Origin: Legionellales bacterium
GTDB taxonomy: Bacteria; Pseudomonadota; Gammaproteobacteria; WLWR01
Length of the DNA: 8,073 nucleotides
Assembly: GCA_012103495.1 (NCBI GenBank)
Contig: WLWR01000065.1
Span: forward strand, 1-8,073
Direction of reading: 5' to 3'
The translations under genes were made by a program, and so were the position numbers. The stretch's first letter is position 1. Every line of letters begins with the position of its first letter. Positions 1 through 6,552 of this stretch are shown here, one piece after another. The notes below the pieces were generated by a model that had not been told where the DNA came from, searched no databases, and saw only the letters and a list, made by a program, of their open reading frames with translations.

Positions 1-10
1 TCGGGGTGAA

Positions 11-84
11 ATCGGGGGACAGTATACTTAATTCACTTTTATTAAACTTATTGGCAAATTTAAATCAGTATACTGTCCCCTGAT
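11..84. repeat. Repeat unit 1 (complete, 74 bp)
   Basis: Left arm 11-28, spacer 29-66, right arm 67-84, then T6 at 84-89. The arms are complementary except at one position, because the left arm has ATCGGGGG where the right arm implies ATCAGGGG. The short sequence TCGGGG at 1-6 just outside could be a remnant of a further copy. Confidence 0.9.
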
Positions 85-93
85 TTTTTCTTA

Positions 94-167
94 ATCGGGG
101 GACAGTATACTTAATTCCTTTTTATTAAACTTATTGGCAAATTTAAATCAGTATACTGTCCCCTGAT
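94..167. repeat. Repeat unit 2 (complete, 74 bp)
   Basis: Left arm 94-111, spacer 112-149, right arm 150-167. It is joined to unit 1 by the linker TTTTTCTTA (85-93). The right arm of unit 1 and the left arm of unit 2 can therefore also pair as a tight hairpin (67-111) with a 9-nt loop. Its right side is followed by only four T's (167-170) and then the truncated unit 3. Confidence 0.9.
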
Positions 168-171
168 TTTC

Positions 172-226
172 AATTCCTTTTTATTAAACTTATTGGCAAA
201 TTTAAATCAGTATACTGTCCCCTGAT
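172..226. repeat. Repeat unit 3 (left arm deleted, 55 bp)
   Basis: It matches unit 2 from AATTCC (113 in unit 2, 172 here) through the right arm at 209-226, followed by T6 at 226-231. The left arm and part of the linker are missing, a net loss of 24 bp relative to the 83-bp period. The copy cannot fold on its own, but its right arm can pair with the left arm of unit 4 (209-253, 9-nt loop). Confidence 0.88.
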
Positions 227-235
227 TTTTTCTTA

Positions 236-309
236 ATCAGGGGACAGTATACTTAATTCACTTTTATTGAATTTATTGGCAAATTTAAATCAGTATACTG
301 TCCCCTGAT
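236..309. repeat. Repeat unit 4 (complete, perfect arms), abutting the membrane-protein stop codon
   Basis: Left arm 236-253 and right arm 292-309 are perfectly complementary over 18 bp (ATCAGGGGACAGTATACT), with a 38-bp spacer. The spacer differs slightly from the other units (TTGAATTTATT in place of TTAAACTTATT). The T6 run at 309-314 overlaps the stop codon of the gene on the minus strand (313-315). In plus-strand RNA each stem followed by T6 resembles an intrinsic terminator. In minus-strand RNA no T-run follows the stem. Confidence 0.9.
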
Positions 310-312
310 TTT

Positions 313-2877
313 TTATGCTGCAGTAGCGGCGAATTGTTGTCTGGGTGTGGGGGGTGAGGTTTCTATATCTTTTTCTTGAGTTTGCCAGATGTTTTGCGAT
401 GATTTGGTCACCGTGTCGGGTGACTTCACTTTCACTTTAAATATTCCAGCAGCCATTAATGACGATTTTTGCGGGGGAGCCGATTCAATTGACAATGATG
501 GTGCATCTTTTATTTTTTCATCAGAAGACAAATCAGTAGAGTTAAATTTCTTACCTGCTGTCGACTCAGTTTCGTAGTCCTGATGATCACTGCTGCTGTA
601 ACTTCCACTGCCTAACTCAGAACTTGAAGAGTCAGATATCTGTCCGGAATCATCGCTGCTGTCCATCCCCCATTCTCCTAATCCTGAATCAGGAGAATCT
701 ATGGGAGAAAATCTAACGTCCCTCTGATATCCATCACGATCAAAGCCTTGAGGATCCTCATCCATCGGAGGATCCTCATCCATCGGTTGAACCACTGCCT
801 CTCTATTTTCTTCATTAGTTGGTAGGTCAGGTGCCAGTGGTAAAATATTTTCAACAGATTCTTTATTGAATTTCCCAGATGCCTTCCCATAAAAAATCGC
901 ACCGAACAATCCACCCAAATACGTCTTTAATTCACCTAAATAAACAGAAGGCCCACTGAAATCAAGCTTAAATAAATTCTCACCTCGGGCATAAGTTCTA
1001 CTCGCTTCATCCCTAAGTAAAATAAAAGCTTGTGCAATGGAATTAAGCACAATTGTGATTAAGATATTCCTAACCATTCTACGATCTTGACTGCGCAATT
1101 GATTCCCAATTTCATCAATTTCAGATTGTGTTTCTATATTAGATGTAGCAGATTCTGATTTTCCTTCAAAAATCTTTGAAAGCATCTGCCAAGGAAATAG
1201 AAAAATCGATTTGATTACGTGAGCAACAAAAATCACTGACCATGCCAAGGCTGAGGGGATTTTCTTCATCATGCCTGGTAACTTGGGAATAGCACAAATC
1301 AATTGATCAACAACAACACCTGCTTTACTGGCACAGTAAATAAAAACACCCGGGAATCCGATAAGATCAACCGAATAGAGAGCAATTTCATCAGCCATCT
1401 CATCAGAAAATTTCAAAGCTTCTTTATAAATTTCTAATACTTTTTTTCCACTTTCATTCATAGCCCCAATAAACATTAAGGATACTATCGTGGTGGCTCC
1501 CAATGCAGCCAGAATTCCTAATCCTCGAAATAAACAGCAAATGACATGCTGAGCCCTGCTTAATTCTCTTATCTCTTGCACGCCATTATCCCTTTGTCGC
1601 TGCATATAAATATCATTTTGTGCGGCGTAACAAATATCACGTGACACCTTTTCGAACGCTTTTTTAAGTAAATTTTGGCGCACAATATCTGAAAACACAT
1701 AAAAAAATGTTTTGACGTAAATAAATCCAAGTGCAGCACCAGCAAGTCCCAAACCAATAAGTCCCCAGATAGGTAATGTTGTAATACCGAATAACGAAAC
1801 GAATCCACTGAGCGCCAAAAAAATCAAGCCTGAGGTAAACCCGCCCGCACCCACAATCGCAACAGTCACCATCAAGCTCTTTAACCCTATCCCGATTTCT
1901 TGCCCATCGTTATTGACAAAAATATTTCGAGTTCCTCTATCATTTTCAGTGAATAATTGTTGATTTACATCTTTAGATGTATCAAAGAATAGAACGAAAT
2001 TCGAAATGAATGTCGAAAGAGCAAAAATACCTGCAATCACCGCCAGCCAAATAACTACCGAGCCGCCCGTAGAAATACTCAGCAACATACCAAGCACTTT
2101 GTAACTAGAAATACAGGTTAAAATTGCTTCAAAAGAGGTCGCGATAACTGCTTCAATAATTGCAAAGTTTGACCATTTTTCTTTGTACTTACGTCGCTGC
2201 TTTCGTCTTGACTGTCTACTATCAAGCTGATTCAGCAGTTTGACGGCCGCTGCATTACGCAAATAAGTTCTATTCTGAAAATTTGATTTATCAATAGACT
2301 CATAAATCTTGGCATACAAATCGTCAGCATCTGTTGGTTCGCTGGCCTGATATTTCTTATACATCCTATCCAGCTTGGTCAGATTGACAATTTCAAACTG
2401 TTGATGTGCATTATCGGGGTTTTTAGAGTTTTTTGTGATGTAGCCACTGATCAATTTTTTGAGTTTTTTTACATGTTTTCGTTTATCAGAAACTTTACCA
2501 GCCCACTCTGGCAGATTCTTGTCCTGCCAATCTTTCTTCTCTTTCAAATCATCAAAGTTAAATGATTCAAAAATATCAAACAACTGGCTAATAAATTGTT
2601 TATCATTTTTTTTTGTTACTGCTTCTTTGAGTTGTTGCCAGCGTTGTACTGTCATCAAGTGATACTTAAACAAGGAAGCCAATACATCATAAGTGGCTTG
2701 ATCAAAGCTAACCTGTTGGCGAGAAAGTATATTTGGACATACTTTGCTATTCGCCAATGAAAAATTCCCGGTTTCAAATAATTTAAATGCGGCAAGCCTA
2801 GGATCTTGAAGAGGAGAATCATCAACTCGATGATAAGACGGTTGCAAGAAAGAAAAATAATTCAATACACGTCTCAT
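313..2877 (-). CDS. Large multipass membrane protein of unknown family with acidic Ser-rich tail
   Basis: This 854-residue protein is not one I recognise. Residues 1-235 are soluble, with basic clusters at about 132-141 and 222-234. The second lies directly before the first hydrophobic segment and suggests a cytoplasmic N-terminus. Hydrophobic segments occur near 238-268, 272-298, 334-363, 367-396, 445-472, 542-562 and 603-622, with a weaker one at 505-530. No signal peptide, catalytic motif or nucleotide-binding motif is evident. From about 675 the tail looks disordered, with PMDEDP twice (698-709) and Ser/Asp/Glu-rich sequence at 738-772. The ATG at 2877 has no strong ribosome-binding site (GGG about 15 bases upstream). 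The gene is more AT-rich than secA or the dehydrogenase and stands alone behind its own promoter region. A secreted effector of a Dot/Icm-type system is one possibility, an envelope protein another; neither is shown. Its TAA stop overlaps the adjacent repeat. Confidence 0.85.
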   Translation of the reverse strand: MRRVLNYFSFLQPSYHRVDDSPLQDPRLAAFKLFETGNFSLANSKVCPNILSRQQVSFDQATYDVLASLFKYHLMTVQRWQQLKEAVTKKNDKQFISQLFDIFESFNFDDLKEKKDWQDKNLPEWAGKVSDKRKHVKKLKKLISGYITKNSKNPDNAHQQFEIVNLTKLDRMYKKYQASEPTDADDLYAKIYESIDKSNFQNRTYLRNAAAVKLLNQLDSRQSRRKQRRKYKEKWSNFAIIEAVIATSFEAILTCISSYKVLGMLLSISTGGSVVIWLAVIAGIFALSTFISNFVLFFDTSKDVNQQLFTENDRGTRNIFVNNDGQEIGIGLKSLMVTVAIVGAGGFTSGLIFLALSGFVSLFGITTLPIWGLIGLGLAGAALGFIYVKTFFYVFSDIVRQNLLKKAFEKVSRDICYAAQNDIYMQRQRDNGVQEIRELSRAQHVICCLFRGLGILAALGATTIVSLMFIGAMNESGKKVLEIYKEALKFSDEMADEIALYSVDLIGFPGVFIYCASKAGVVVDQLICAIPKLPGMMKKIPSALAWSVIFVAHVIKSIFLFPWQMLSKIFEGKSESATSNIETQSEIDEIGNQLRSQDRRMVRNILITIVLNSIAQAFILLRDEASRTYARGENLFKLDFSGPSVYLGELKTYLGGLFGAIFYGKASGKFNKESVENILPLAPDLPTNEENREAVVQPMDEDPPMDEDPQGFDRDGYQRDVRFSPIDSPDSGLGEWGMDSSDDSGQISDSSSSELGSGSYSSSDHQDYETESTAGKKFNSTDLSSDEKIKDAPSLSIESAPPQKSSLMAAGIFKVKVKSPDTVTKSSQNIWQTQEKDIETSPPTPRQQFAATAA
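751..786 (-). repeat. 18-bp perfect tandem duplication within the coding sequence
   Basis: AGGATCCTCATCCATCGG occurs twice back to back (751-768 and 769-786, plus-strand reading). It is in frame and encodes PMDEDP twice at residues 698-709 of the membrane protein. The two copies are identical at every base, which points to a recent duplication in the disordered tail. Confidence 0.95.
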
Positions 2878-2916
2878 GATTTACATACTACCCAAGAAAA
2901 GATCCATAACCAGCCT

Positions 2917-2952
2917 ATTATCGTATACCAAAAATGTTAACGAATTATTAAA
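2917..2952 (-). promoter_or_regulatory. Candidate response-regulator box (PmrA-like) plus -10 for the membrane-protein gene
   Basis: On the minus strand TTTAATAAT-TC-GTTAACATT (2952-2933) forms two 9-bp half-sites separated by 2 bp. It matches 14 of 18 positions of the Legionella/Coxiella PmrA consensus cTTAATatT-N2-cTTAATatT as I recall it. A -10-like GATAAT (2922-2917) starts 10 bp after the box, the spacing typical of OmpR/PhoB-family activators replacing a -35. No good -35 hexamer is present. Transcription would start near 2910, giving a leader of about 33 nt. AT-rich sequence makes chance matches common, so this remains a candidate. Confidence 0.35.
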
Positions 2953-3108
2953 GACAGAGATCTTTCGTAGCTCTGGCTAAAAATATTAGCTCTCCGCTTC
3001 CCTAATTGTTCAGCACGAAAACAAGAATCCACAATCTACCGCGTGCGCAATCTAATTTTTATCTGTGATATCAAAATCTTAATATCGGAATGTTGTGGAG
3101 AAAATAAC

Positions 3109-3156
3109 AAAAAAATAACCCGGTTGGCTAGGATAATTCATCGCCTAACCAACAGG
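3109..3156 (-). terminator. Probable rho-independent terminator of secA-mutT
   Basis: Read on the minus strand, GTTGGTTAGG (3153-3144) pairs with CCTAGCCAAC (3132-3123) across an 11-nt loop. All ten positions pair, counting one G-U. Two further C-G pairs are possible beyond one mismatch, and T7 (3115-3109) follows 4 nt later. It lies about 65 bp after the mutT stop. The loop is longer than usual and the T-run slightly displaced, so efficiency is uncertain. Confidence 0.55.
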
Positions 3157-3219
3157 TGATATAACATCCACCTTGGTTAAGAAATCATGGCATTTTTCAG
3201 ACAAACAACCGGTAGGTTT

Positions 3220-3636
3220 CTAACTGAACTCTAGCGTGTGCAAGCGAGCTAAGATGTGCTGATTGGCAATTGGGAAAGAATAATTTGATAATTCATCCAT
3301 AGTGACCCAGCGTACAATCTGTCCCTCACAGCCAGTCGGTTGTCCGGCAAATTGCGTCACTTGCCAAACATTTAAGATCACGTGTCGGTCAGGATAGGAT
3401 TGCTCAATCACCCATTCAGCTTGCGCTTGCAAAACACGAACCCCCAACTCTTCTTGTAATTCACGAACCAACGCTGTGAAGTGCGATTCATTGGCTTCGA
3501 CTTTCCCACCTGGAAACTCCCACAATCCAGCCATCATTTTACCCGGGGGACGCTGAGCAATGAGCACTTGATGTTGCGCATTACCGATCAATCCAACAAC
3601 CACCTGCAATTGCGGAATGGACACAGACGTGTCCAT
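3220..3636 (-). CDS. mutT: 8-oxo-dGTP diphosphatase MutT (Nudix hydrolase)
   Basis: MutT hydrolyses the oxidised nucleotide 8-oxo-dGTP to the monophosphate, keeping it out of DNA and preventing A:T to C:G transversions. The Nudix box is intact at residues 44-66: G44, E50, R58-E59-L60, E62-E63, G65-V66, within GLWEFPGGKVE...RELQEELGV. The end (RWVTMDEL...YSFPIAN) matches the MutT pattern of a Trp-Val followed by FPxAN. With the ATG at 3636 the protein has 138 residues, against 129 in E. coli. A TTG at 3660 would add eight residues overlapping secA. I prefer the ATG because it lies two bases after the secA stop (TAA-CG-ATG), which suggests translational coupling; no clear ribosome-binding site is seen. 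The secA-mutT order is conserved in gammaproteobacteria. A broader Nudix role cannot be excluded. Confidence 0.92.
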   Translation of the reverse strand: MDTSVSIPQLQVVVGLIGNAQHQVLIAQRPPGKMMAGLWEFPGGKVEANESHFTALVRELQEELGVRVLQAQAEWVIEQSYPDRHVILNVWQVTQFAGQPTGCEGQIVRWVTMDELSNYSFPIANQHILARLHTLEFS

Positions 3637-3638
3637 CG

Positions 3639-6353
3639 TTAGATCAATTGACCGTGGCAATGTTTATACTTTTTACCTGAACCGCAAGGACAAGGTTGAT
3701 TACGACCAACTTTAGGTTGTTCACGGACAAATGTTTGCCCACCGCCATGACCTGCCACCGGCTCCGATCCGGATTGTGCTTTGTCCATCACACCAGCACT
3801 TGGATGCTGCAATTGCAAATGATCGACAGATGCTTGCGCACGACGCTGAGCTTCGACTTGTACCGCTTCTTCTTCGGTTTGAATTTCCATTTGACTTAAA
3901 GTCGCAATAACACTTAATTGCCATTGCGCCAACATTTCGGTAAATAAAGCAAACGCTTCGCGCTTGTACTCTTGTTTTGGATCTTTTTGAGCATAGCCAC
4001 GCAAATGAATCCCCTGTCGTAAGAAATCCATCGCCGCCAAGTGCTCACGCCAGTGATTGTCCAACGCTTGCAATAATAAAGATTGTTCCAATTGCACTAA
4101 CACGTCTTCGCCCAATTGTTGTTGTTTGGCTTCAATACGTTGGGCAACGGCTGTTTGCACCCGCTGCTCAATGTCTTCATCACTTAAAGTTGCTTCTTCA
4201 TCCAACCAATCTTGAATCGGCAATGTCACGCCAAAATTATTGACTAATTGTTGAGTTAATCCCGCCACATCCCATTGCTCTGGCATACTTTGCGGGGGGA
4301 TGAATTGATGGAGAAATTGCACAATGACTTCTTCACGCATGCCAGCAATCAATGAATCGATGTCTTGCGCATCCATAATACTAGCGCGTTGGCTGTACAC
4401 CACTTGGCGTTGGTCATTGGCAACATCATCAAAATCCAACAATTGCTTGCGAATATCAAAGTTGCGCCCTTCCACTTTGCGCTGGGCATTTTCAATTGCT
4501 CTGTTGATCCAAGAATGTTCAATGGCTTCGCCCGGCTTCATCCCCAATTTTTTCATGATGGTACCAACACGTTCGGAAGCAAAGATCCGCATCAAATTAT
4601 CTTCCAGCGATAAATAAAATCGACTGCTGCCTGGATCCCCTTGTCGACCAGCTCGTCCACGCAATTGGTTATCAATACGTCGCGATTCGTGGCGCTCTGA
4701 ACCAATGATACGCAACCCACCAGCTTCCAATACTTGTGCATGCCGTTGTTTCCATTCTTGCTCAACACCTTCACGCACTTTGGCATCGGTCATTTCTTTT
4801 AACTCACTGGCTAAATTGCCACCCAATACGATATCTGTACCTCGACCAGCCATGTTGGTGGCAATGGTCACCGCACCTGGGCGTCCAGCTTCGGTGATAA
4901 TTTCTGCTTCTTTGGCATGAAACTTAGCATTCAATACTTGATGTTGAATTTTTTCCTGCCTCAATAATCGAGAGACCAACTCCGAAGCTTCGATCGAAGC
5001 GGTTCCTACCAACACCGGCTGCATCCGCGTCCGGCACGCTTTAATATCCTCAATGATCGCTTGAAATTTATCTTGCGTCGTTAAATACACCAAGTCCGCT
5101 TGATCATCGCGGATCATTGGTTGGTTGGTGGGAATCACCACCACTTCCAAACCATAAATTTGCTGAAATTCGTAGGCTTCGGTATCGGCTGTACCGGTCA
5201 TCCCGGATAGTTTGGCATACAATCGAAAGTAATTTTGAAAAGTGATCGACGCCAGTGTTTGGTTTTCCTGATGAATTTTCACTCGTTCTTTAGCTTCAAC
5301 CGCTTGATGCAAGCCTTCAGCCCAACGCCGCCCCTGCATGGTACGTCCAGTGTGTTCATCAACAATGATAACTTCATTGTCTTTGACAATATAATCGACA
5401 TCCTTTTGGAATAAGGCATGCGCTTTGAGTGCCGCGTTCACATGGTGCATTAAATTCAATTGGTTGGCTTGATACAAACTTTCACCCTCGGGTAACAACT
5501 CCGCTTGGGTTAATAATTCTTCGATACGCTGCTGGCCTTCTTCTGTTAGATAAACCTGACGCTGTTTTTCATCGACGGAAAAGTCACCGGGGCCTTCTTC
5601 CGTTTGTTGACGGATCAATTGAGGAATGATCCGATCAATGGCTTGATACAAATCTGAAGATCCTTGGATTGCACCGGAAATGATCAAGGGAGTACGCGCT
5701 TCATCAATTAAAATAGAATCCACTTCATCGACAATGGCAAAATGCAAACCCCGTTGAACTTTTTGTTCCAAACTAAACGCCATGTTATCGCGTAAATAAT
5801 CAAAGCCAAATTCATTGTTAGTACCATAGGTCACATCGGCTAGATAAGCTTGCTGTTTTTCCGCAAACGGCATGTCAGCCAACACCACCCCAACCGTCAA
5901 CCCCAGAAAATCATAAATAGGTTTCATCCATTGTGCATCACGCTGGGCTAAATAATCATTCACGGTAATGACATGTACACCCTCACCGGTCAAGGCATTG
6001 AGATACACCGGCAATGTCGCTCCCAAGGTTTTTCCTTCACCGGTACGCATTTCTGAAATTTTCCCTTGATGTAAAATCATTCCCCCGATCAATTGCACAT
6101 CATAATGGCGTAACCTCAAGGTACGTACCGACGCTTCACGTACTGTAGCAAAGGCTTCTGGTAGTAATCGATCCAACGATTCACCCTGTTGATAACGATT
6201 GCGCAATTCAATGGTTTTCTGTTGCAATTGAGTATTATCAAGTGCTTGCCAAGTTGATTCCAAGGCATTAATTTGATCCACTGCCTTGTACAGTCTGGTT
6301 AACAGCCGCTCATTACGGCTACCGAAGATTTTTTTCGCTAATGTTGCAAACAT
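3639..6353 (-). CDS. secA: Preprotein translocase ATPase subunit SecA
   Basis: SecA is the ATP-driven motor that pushes unfolded preproteins through the SecYEG channel at the inner membrane. With the start chosen here it has 904 residues, against 901 in E. coli. Visible motifs, in order: Walker A MRTGEGKT (102-109, K108), DEVD (209-212), the SGMTGTA segment near 383, NMAGRGTD near 500-507, the QLRGRAGRQGD arginine-finger motif near 563-573, DNHWREHL in the helical scaffold near 765-772, and a C-terminal zinc-binding SecB/lipid-binding tail CPCGSGKKYKHCH (C888, C890, C899, H900). The ATG at 6353 gives MFATLAKKIFGSRNERLL, which aligns with the usual SecA N-terminus. A GTG at 6446 would add 31 residues unlike any SecA. 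The ribosome-binding site is weak (GAG about 10 bases upstream). It is followed at once by mutT. Confidence 0.98.
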   Translation of the reverse strand: MFATLAKKIFGSRNERLLTRLYKAVDQINALESTWQALDNTQLQQKTIELRNRYQQGESLDRLLPEAFATVREASVRTLRLRHYDVQLIGGMILHQGKISEMRTGEGKTLGATLPVYLNALTGEGVHVITVNDYLAQRDAQWMKPIYDFLGLTVGVVLADMPFAEKQQAYLADVTYGTNNEFGFDYLRDNMAFSLEQKVQRGLHFAIVDEVDSILIDEARTPLIISGAIQGSSDLYQAIDRIIPQLIRQQTEEGPGDFSVDEKQRQVYLTEEGQQRIEELLTQAELLPEGESLYQANQLNLMHHVNAALKAHALFQKDVDYIVKDNEVIIVDEHTGRTMQGRRWAEGLHQAVEAKERVKIHQENQTLASITFQNYFRLYAKLSGMTGTADTEAYEFQQIYGLEVVVIPTNQPMIRDDQADLVYLTTQDKFQAIIEDIKACRTRMQPVLVGTASIEASELVSRLLRQEKIQHQVLNAKFHAKEAEIITEAGRPGAVTIATNMAGRGTDIVLGGNLASELKEMTDAKVREGVEQEWKQRHAQVLEAGGLRIIGSERHESRRIDNQLRGRAGRQGDPGSSRFYLSLEDNLMRIFASERVGTIMKKLGMKPGEAIEHSWINRAIENAQRKVEGRNFDIRKQLLDFDDVANDQRQVVYSQRASIMDAQDIDSLIAGMREEVIVQFLHQFIPPQSMPEQWDVAGLTQQLVNNFGVTLPIQDWLDEEATLSDEDIEQRVQTAVAQRIEAKQQQLGEDVLVQLEQSLLLQALDNHWREHLAAMDFLRQGIHLRGYAQKDPKQEYKREAFALFTEMLAQWQLSVIATLSQMEIQTEEEAVQVEAQRRAQASVDHLQLQHPSAGVMDKAQSGSEPVAGHGGGQTFVREQPKVGRNQPCPCGSGKKYKHCHGQLI

Positions 6354-6390
6354 GAAAGTGTGACTCAATCGGTTATCAAAAACATCGAGG

Positions 6391-6451
6391 ATTCTACCGG
6401 AAACTTTTGGTAAAACCCAGCGCTTGTATGGCCATACCCATTCCACCTCAA
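6391..6451 (-). promoter_or_regulatory. Candidate secA promoter elements
   Basis: On the minus strand TTGAGG (6451-6446) and TACAAG (6428-6423) are separated by 17 bp, each matching four of six sigma-70 consensus bases. A second -10-like TAGAAT (6396-6391, five of six) lies closer to the ATG at 6353 but has no good -35. Either would give a short leader (about 60 or 30 nt). If either is used, the GTG-extended SecA form could not be fully translated, since both start transcription downstream of 6446. Confidence 0.3.
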
Positions 6452-6493
6452 GATGCGAACCCTACTCACGGTTGGCTTATTGTCTCCGGTAGC

Positions 6494-6517
6494 ATTTTAA
6501 GCATGCACGCTTAAAAT
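6494..6517. other. Inverted repeat between the aldehyde dehydrogenase gene and secA
   Basis: ATTTTAAGC (6494-6502) and GCTTAAAAT (6509-6517) are perfect 9-bp arms around a 6-nt loop, starting about 35 bp after the dehydrogenase stop. No T-run follows on either strand, so it is a poor intrinsic terminator. It could be a weak terminator, an mRNA 3'-end hairpin or a regulator-binding palindrome upstream of secA. Confidence 0.4.
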
Positions 6518-6552
6518 TCGCAGCTAGAAGGATGGGGATAATTTTATGATCG

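Larger units (their letters stand above)
11..314. repeat. Tandem array of four inverted-repeat (REP/MITE-like) elements
   Basis: Three full 74-bp units (11-84, 94-167, 236-309) and one truncated unit (172-226) lie head to tail. Each full unit has an 18-bp left arm ATC(G/A)GGGGACAGTATACT, a 38-bp AT-rich spacer and the right arm AGTATACTGTCCCCTGAT. Copies 1, 3 and 4 are followed by a T6 run. Right arms start at 67, 150, 209 and 292, so the period is 83 bp except for one 59-bp step. The core AGTATACT is itself palindromic. No transposase is encoded here, so the units look like non-autonomous elements. An IS200/RAYT-type origin is possible but is only inference. The spacers fall into two kinds: units 1 and 4 have TTCACTTTTATT, units 2 and 3 have TTCCTTTTTATT. 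Confidence 0.93.
2878..3219. other. Intergenic region between mutT and the membrane-protein gene
   Basis: These 342 bp hold no credible gene in either direction. The mutT-side half carries the probable terminator (3109-3156). The other half carries the probable promoter of the membrane-protein gene (2917-2952). Small inverted repeats are present (GCTAA-5-TTAGC at 2976-2990; AAAGA-6-TCTTT at 2950-2965) but are short enough to be chance. I see nothing else in 2966-3108. Confidence 0.6.

Noticed and set aside
52..75. Sigma-70 promoter inside the repeat units (TTGGCA ... TATACT)
   Set aside because: The two hexamers are only 12 bp apart, too close for a functional -35/-10 pair.
11..309. CRISPR-like array
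   Set aside because: The units are long inverted repeats with nearly identical spacers, so there are no unique spacers, and no cas gene is nearby.
389..577. Plus-strand open frame of 62 codons
   Set aside because: It lies wholly opposite the coding sequence of the membrane protein, with no recognisable product or ribosome-binding site.
2976..2990. GCTAA-AAATA-TTAGC as a terminator or operator
   Set aside because: A five-base-pair stem in AT-rich DNA is within chance expectation and has no T-run after it.
3637..3660. TTG start for MutT
   Set aside because: It would overlap the end of secA and add eight residues not seen in MutT. The ATG two bases after the secA stop is more plausible.
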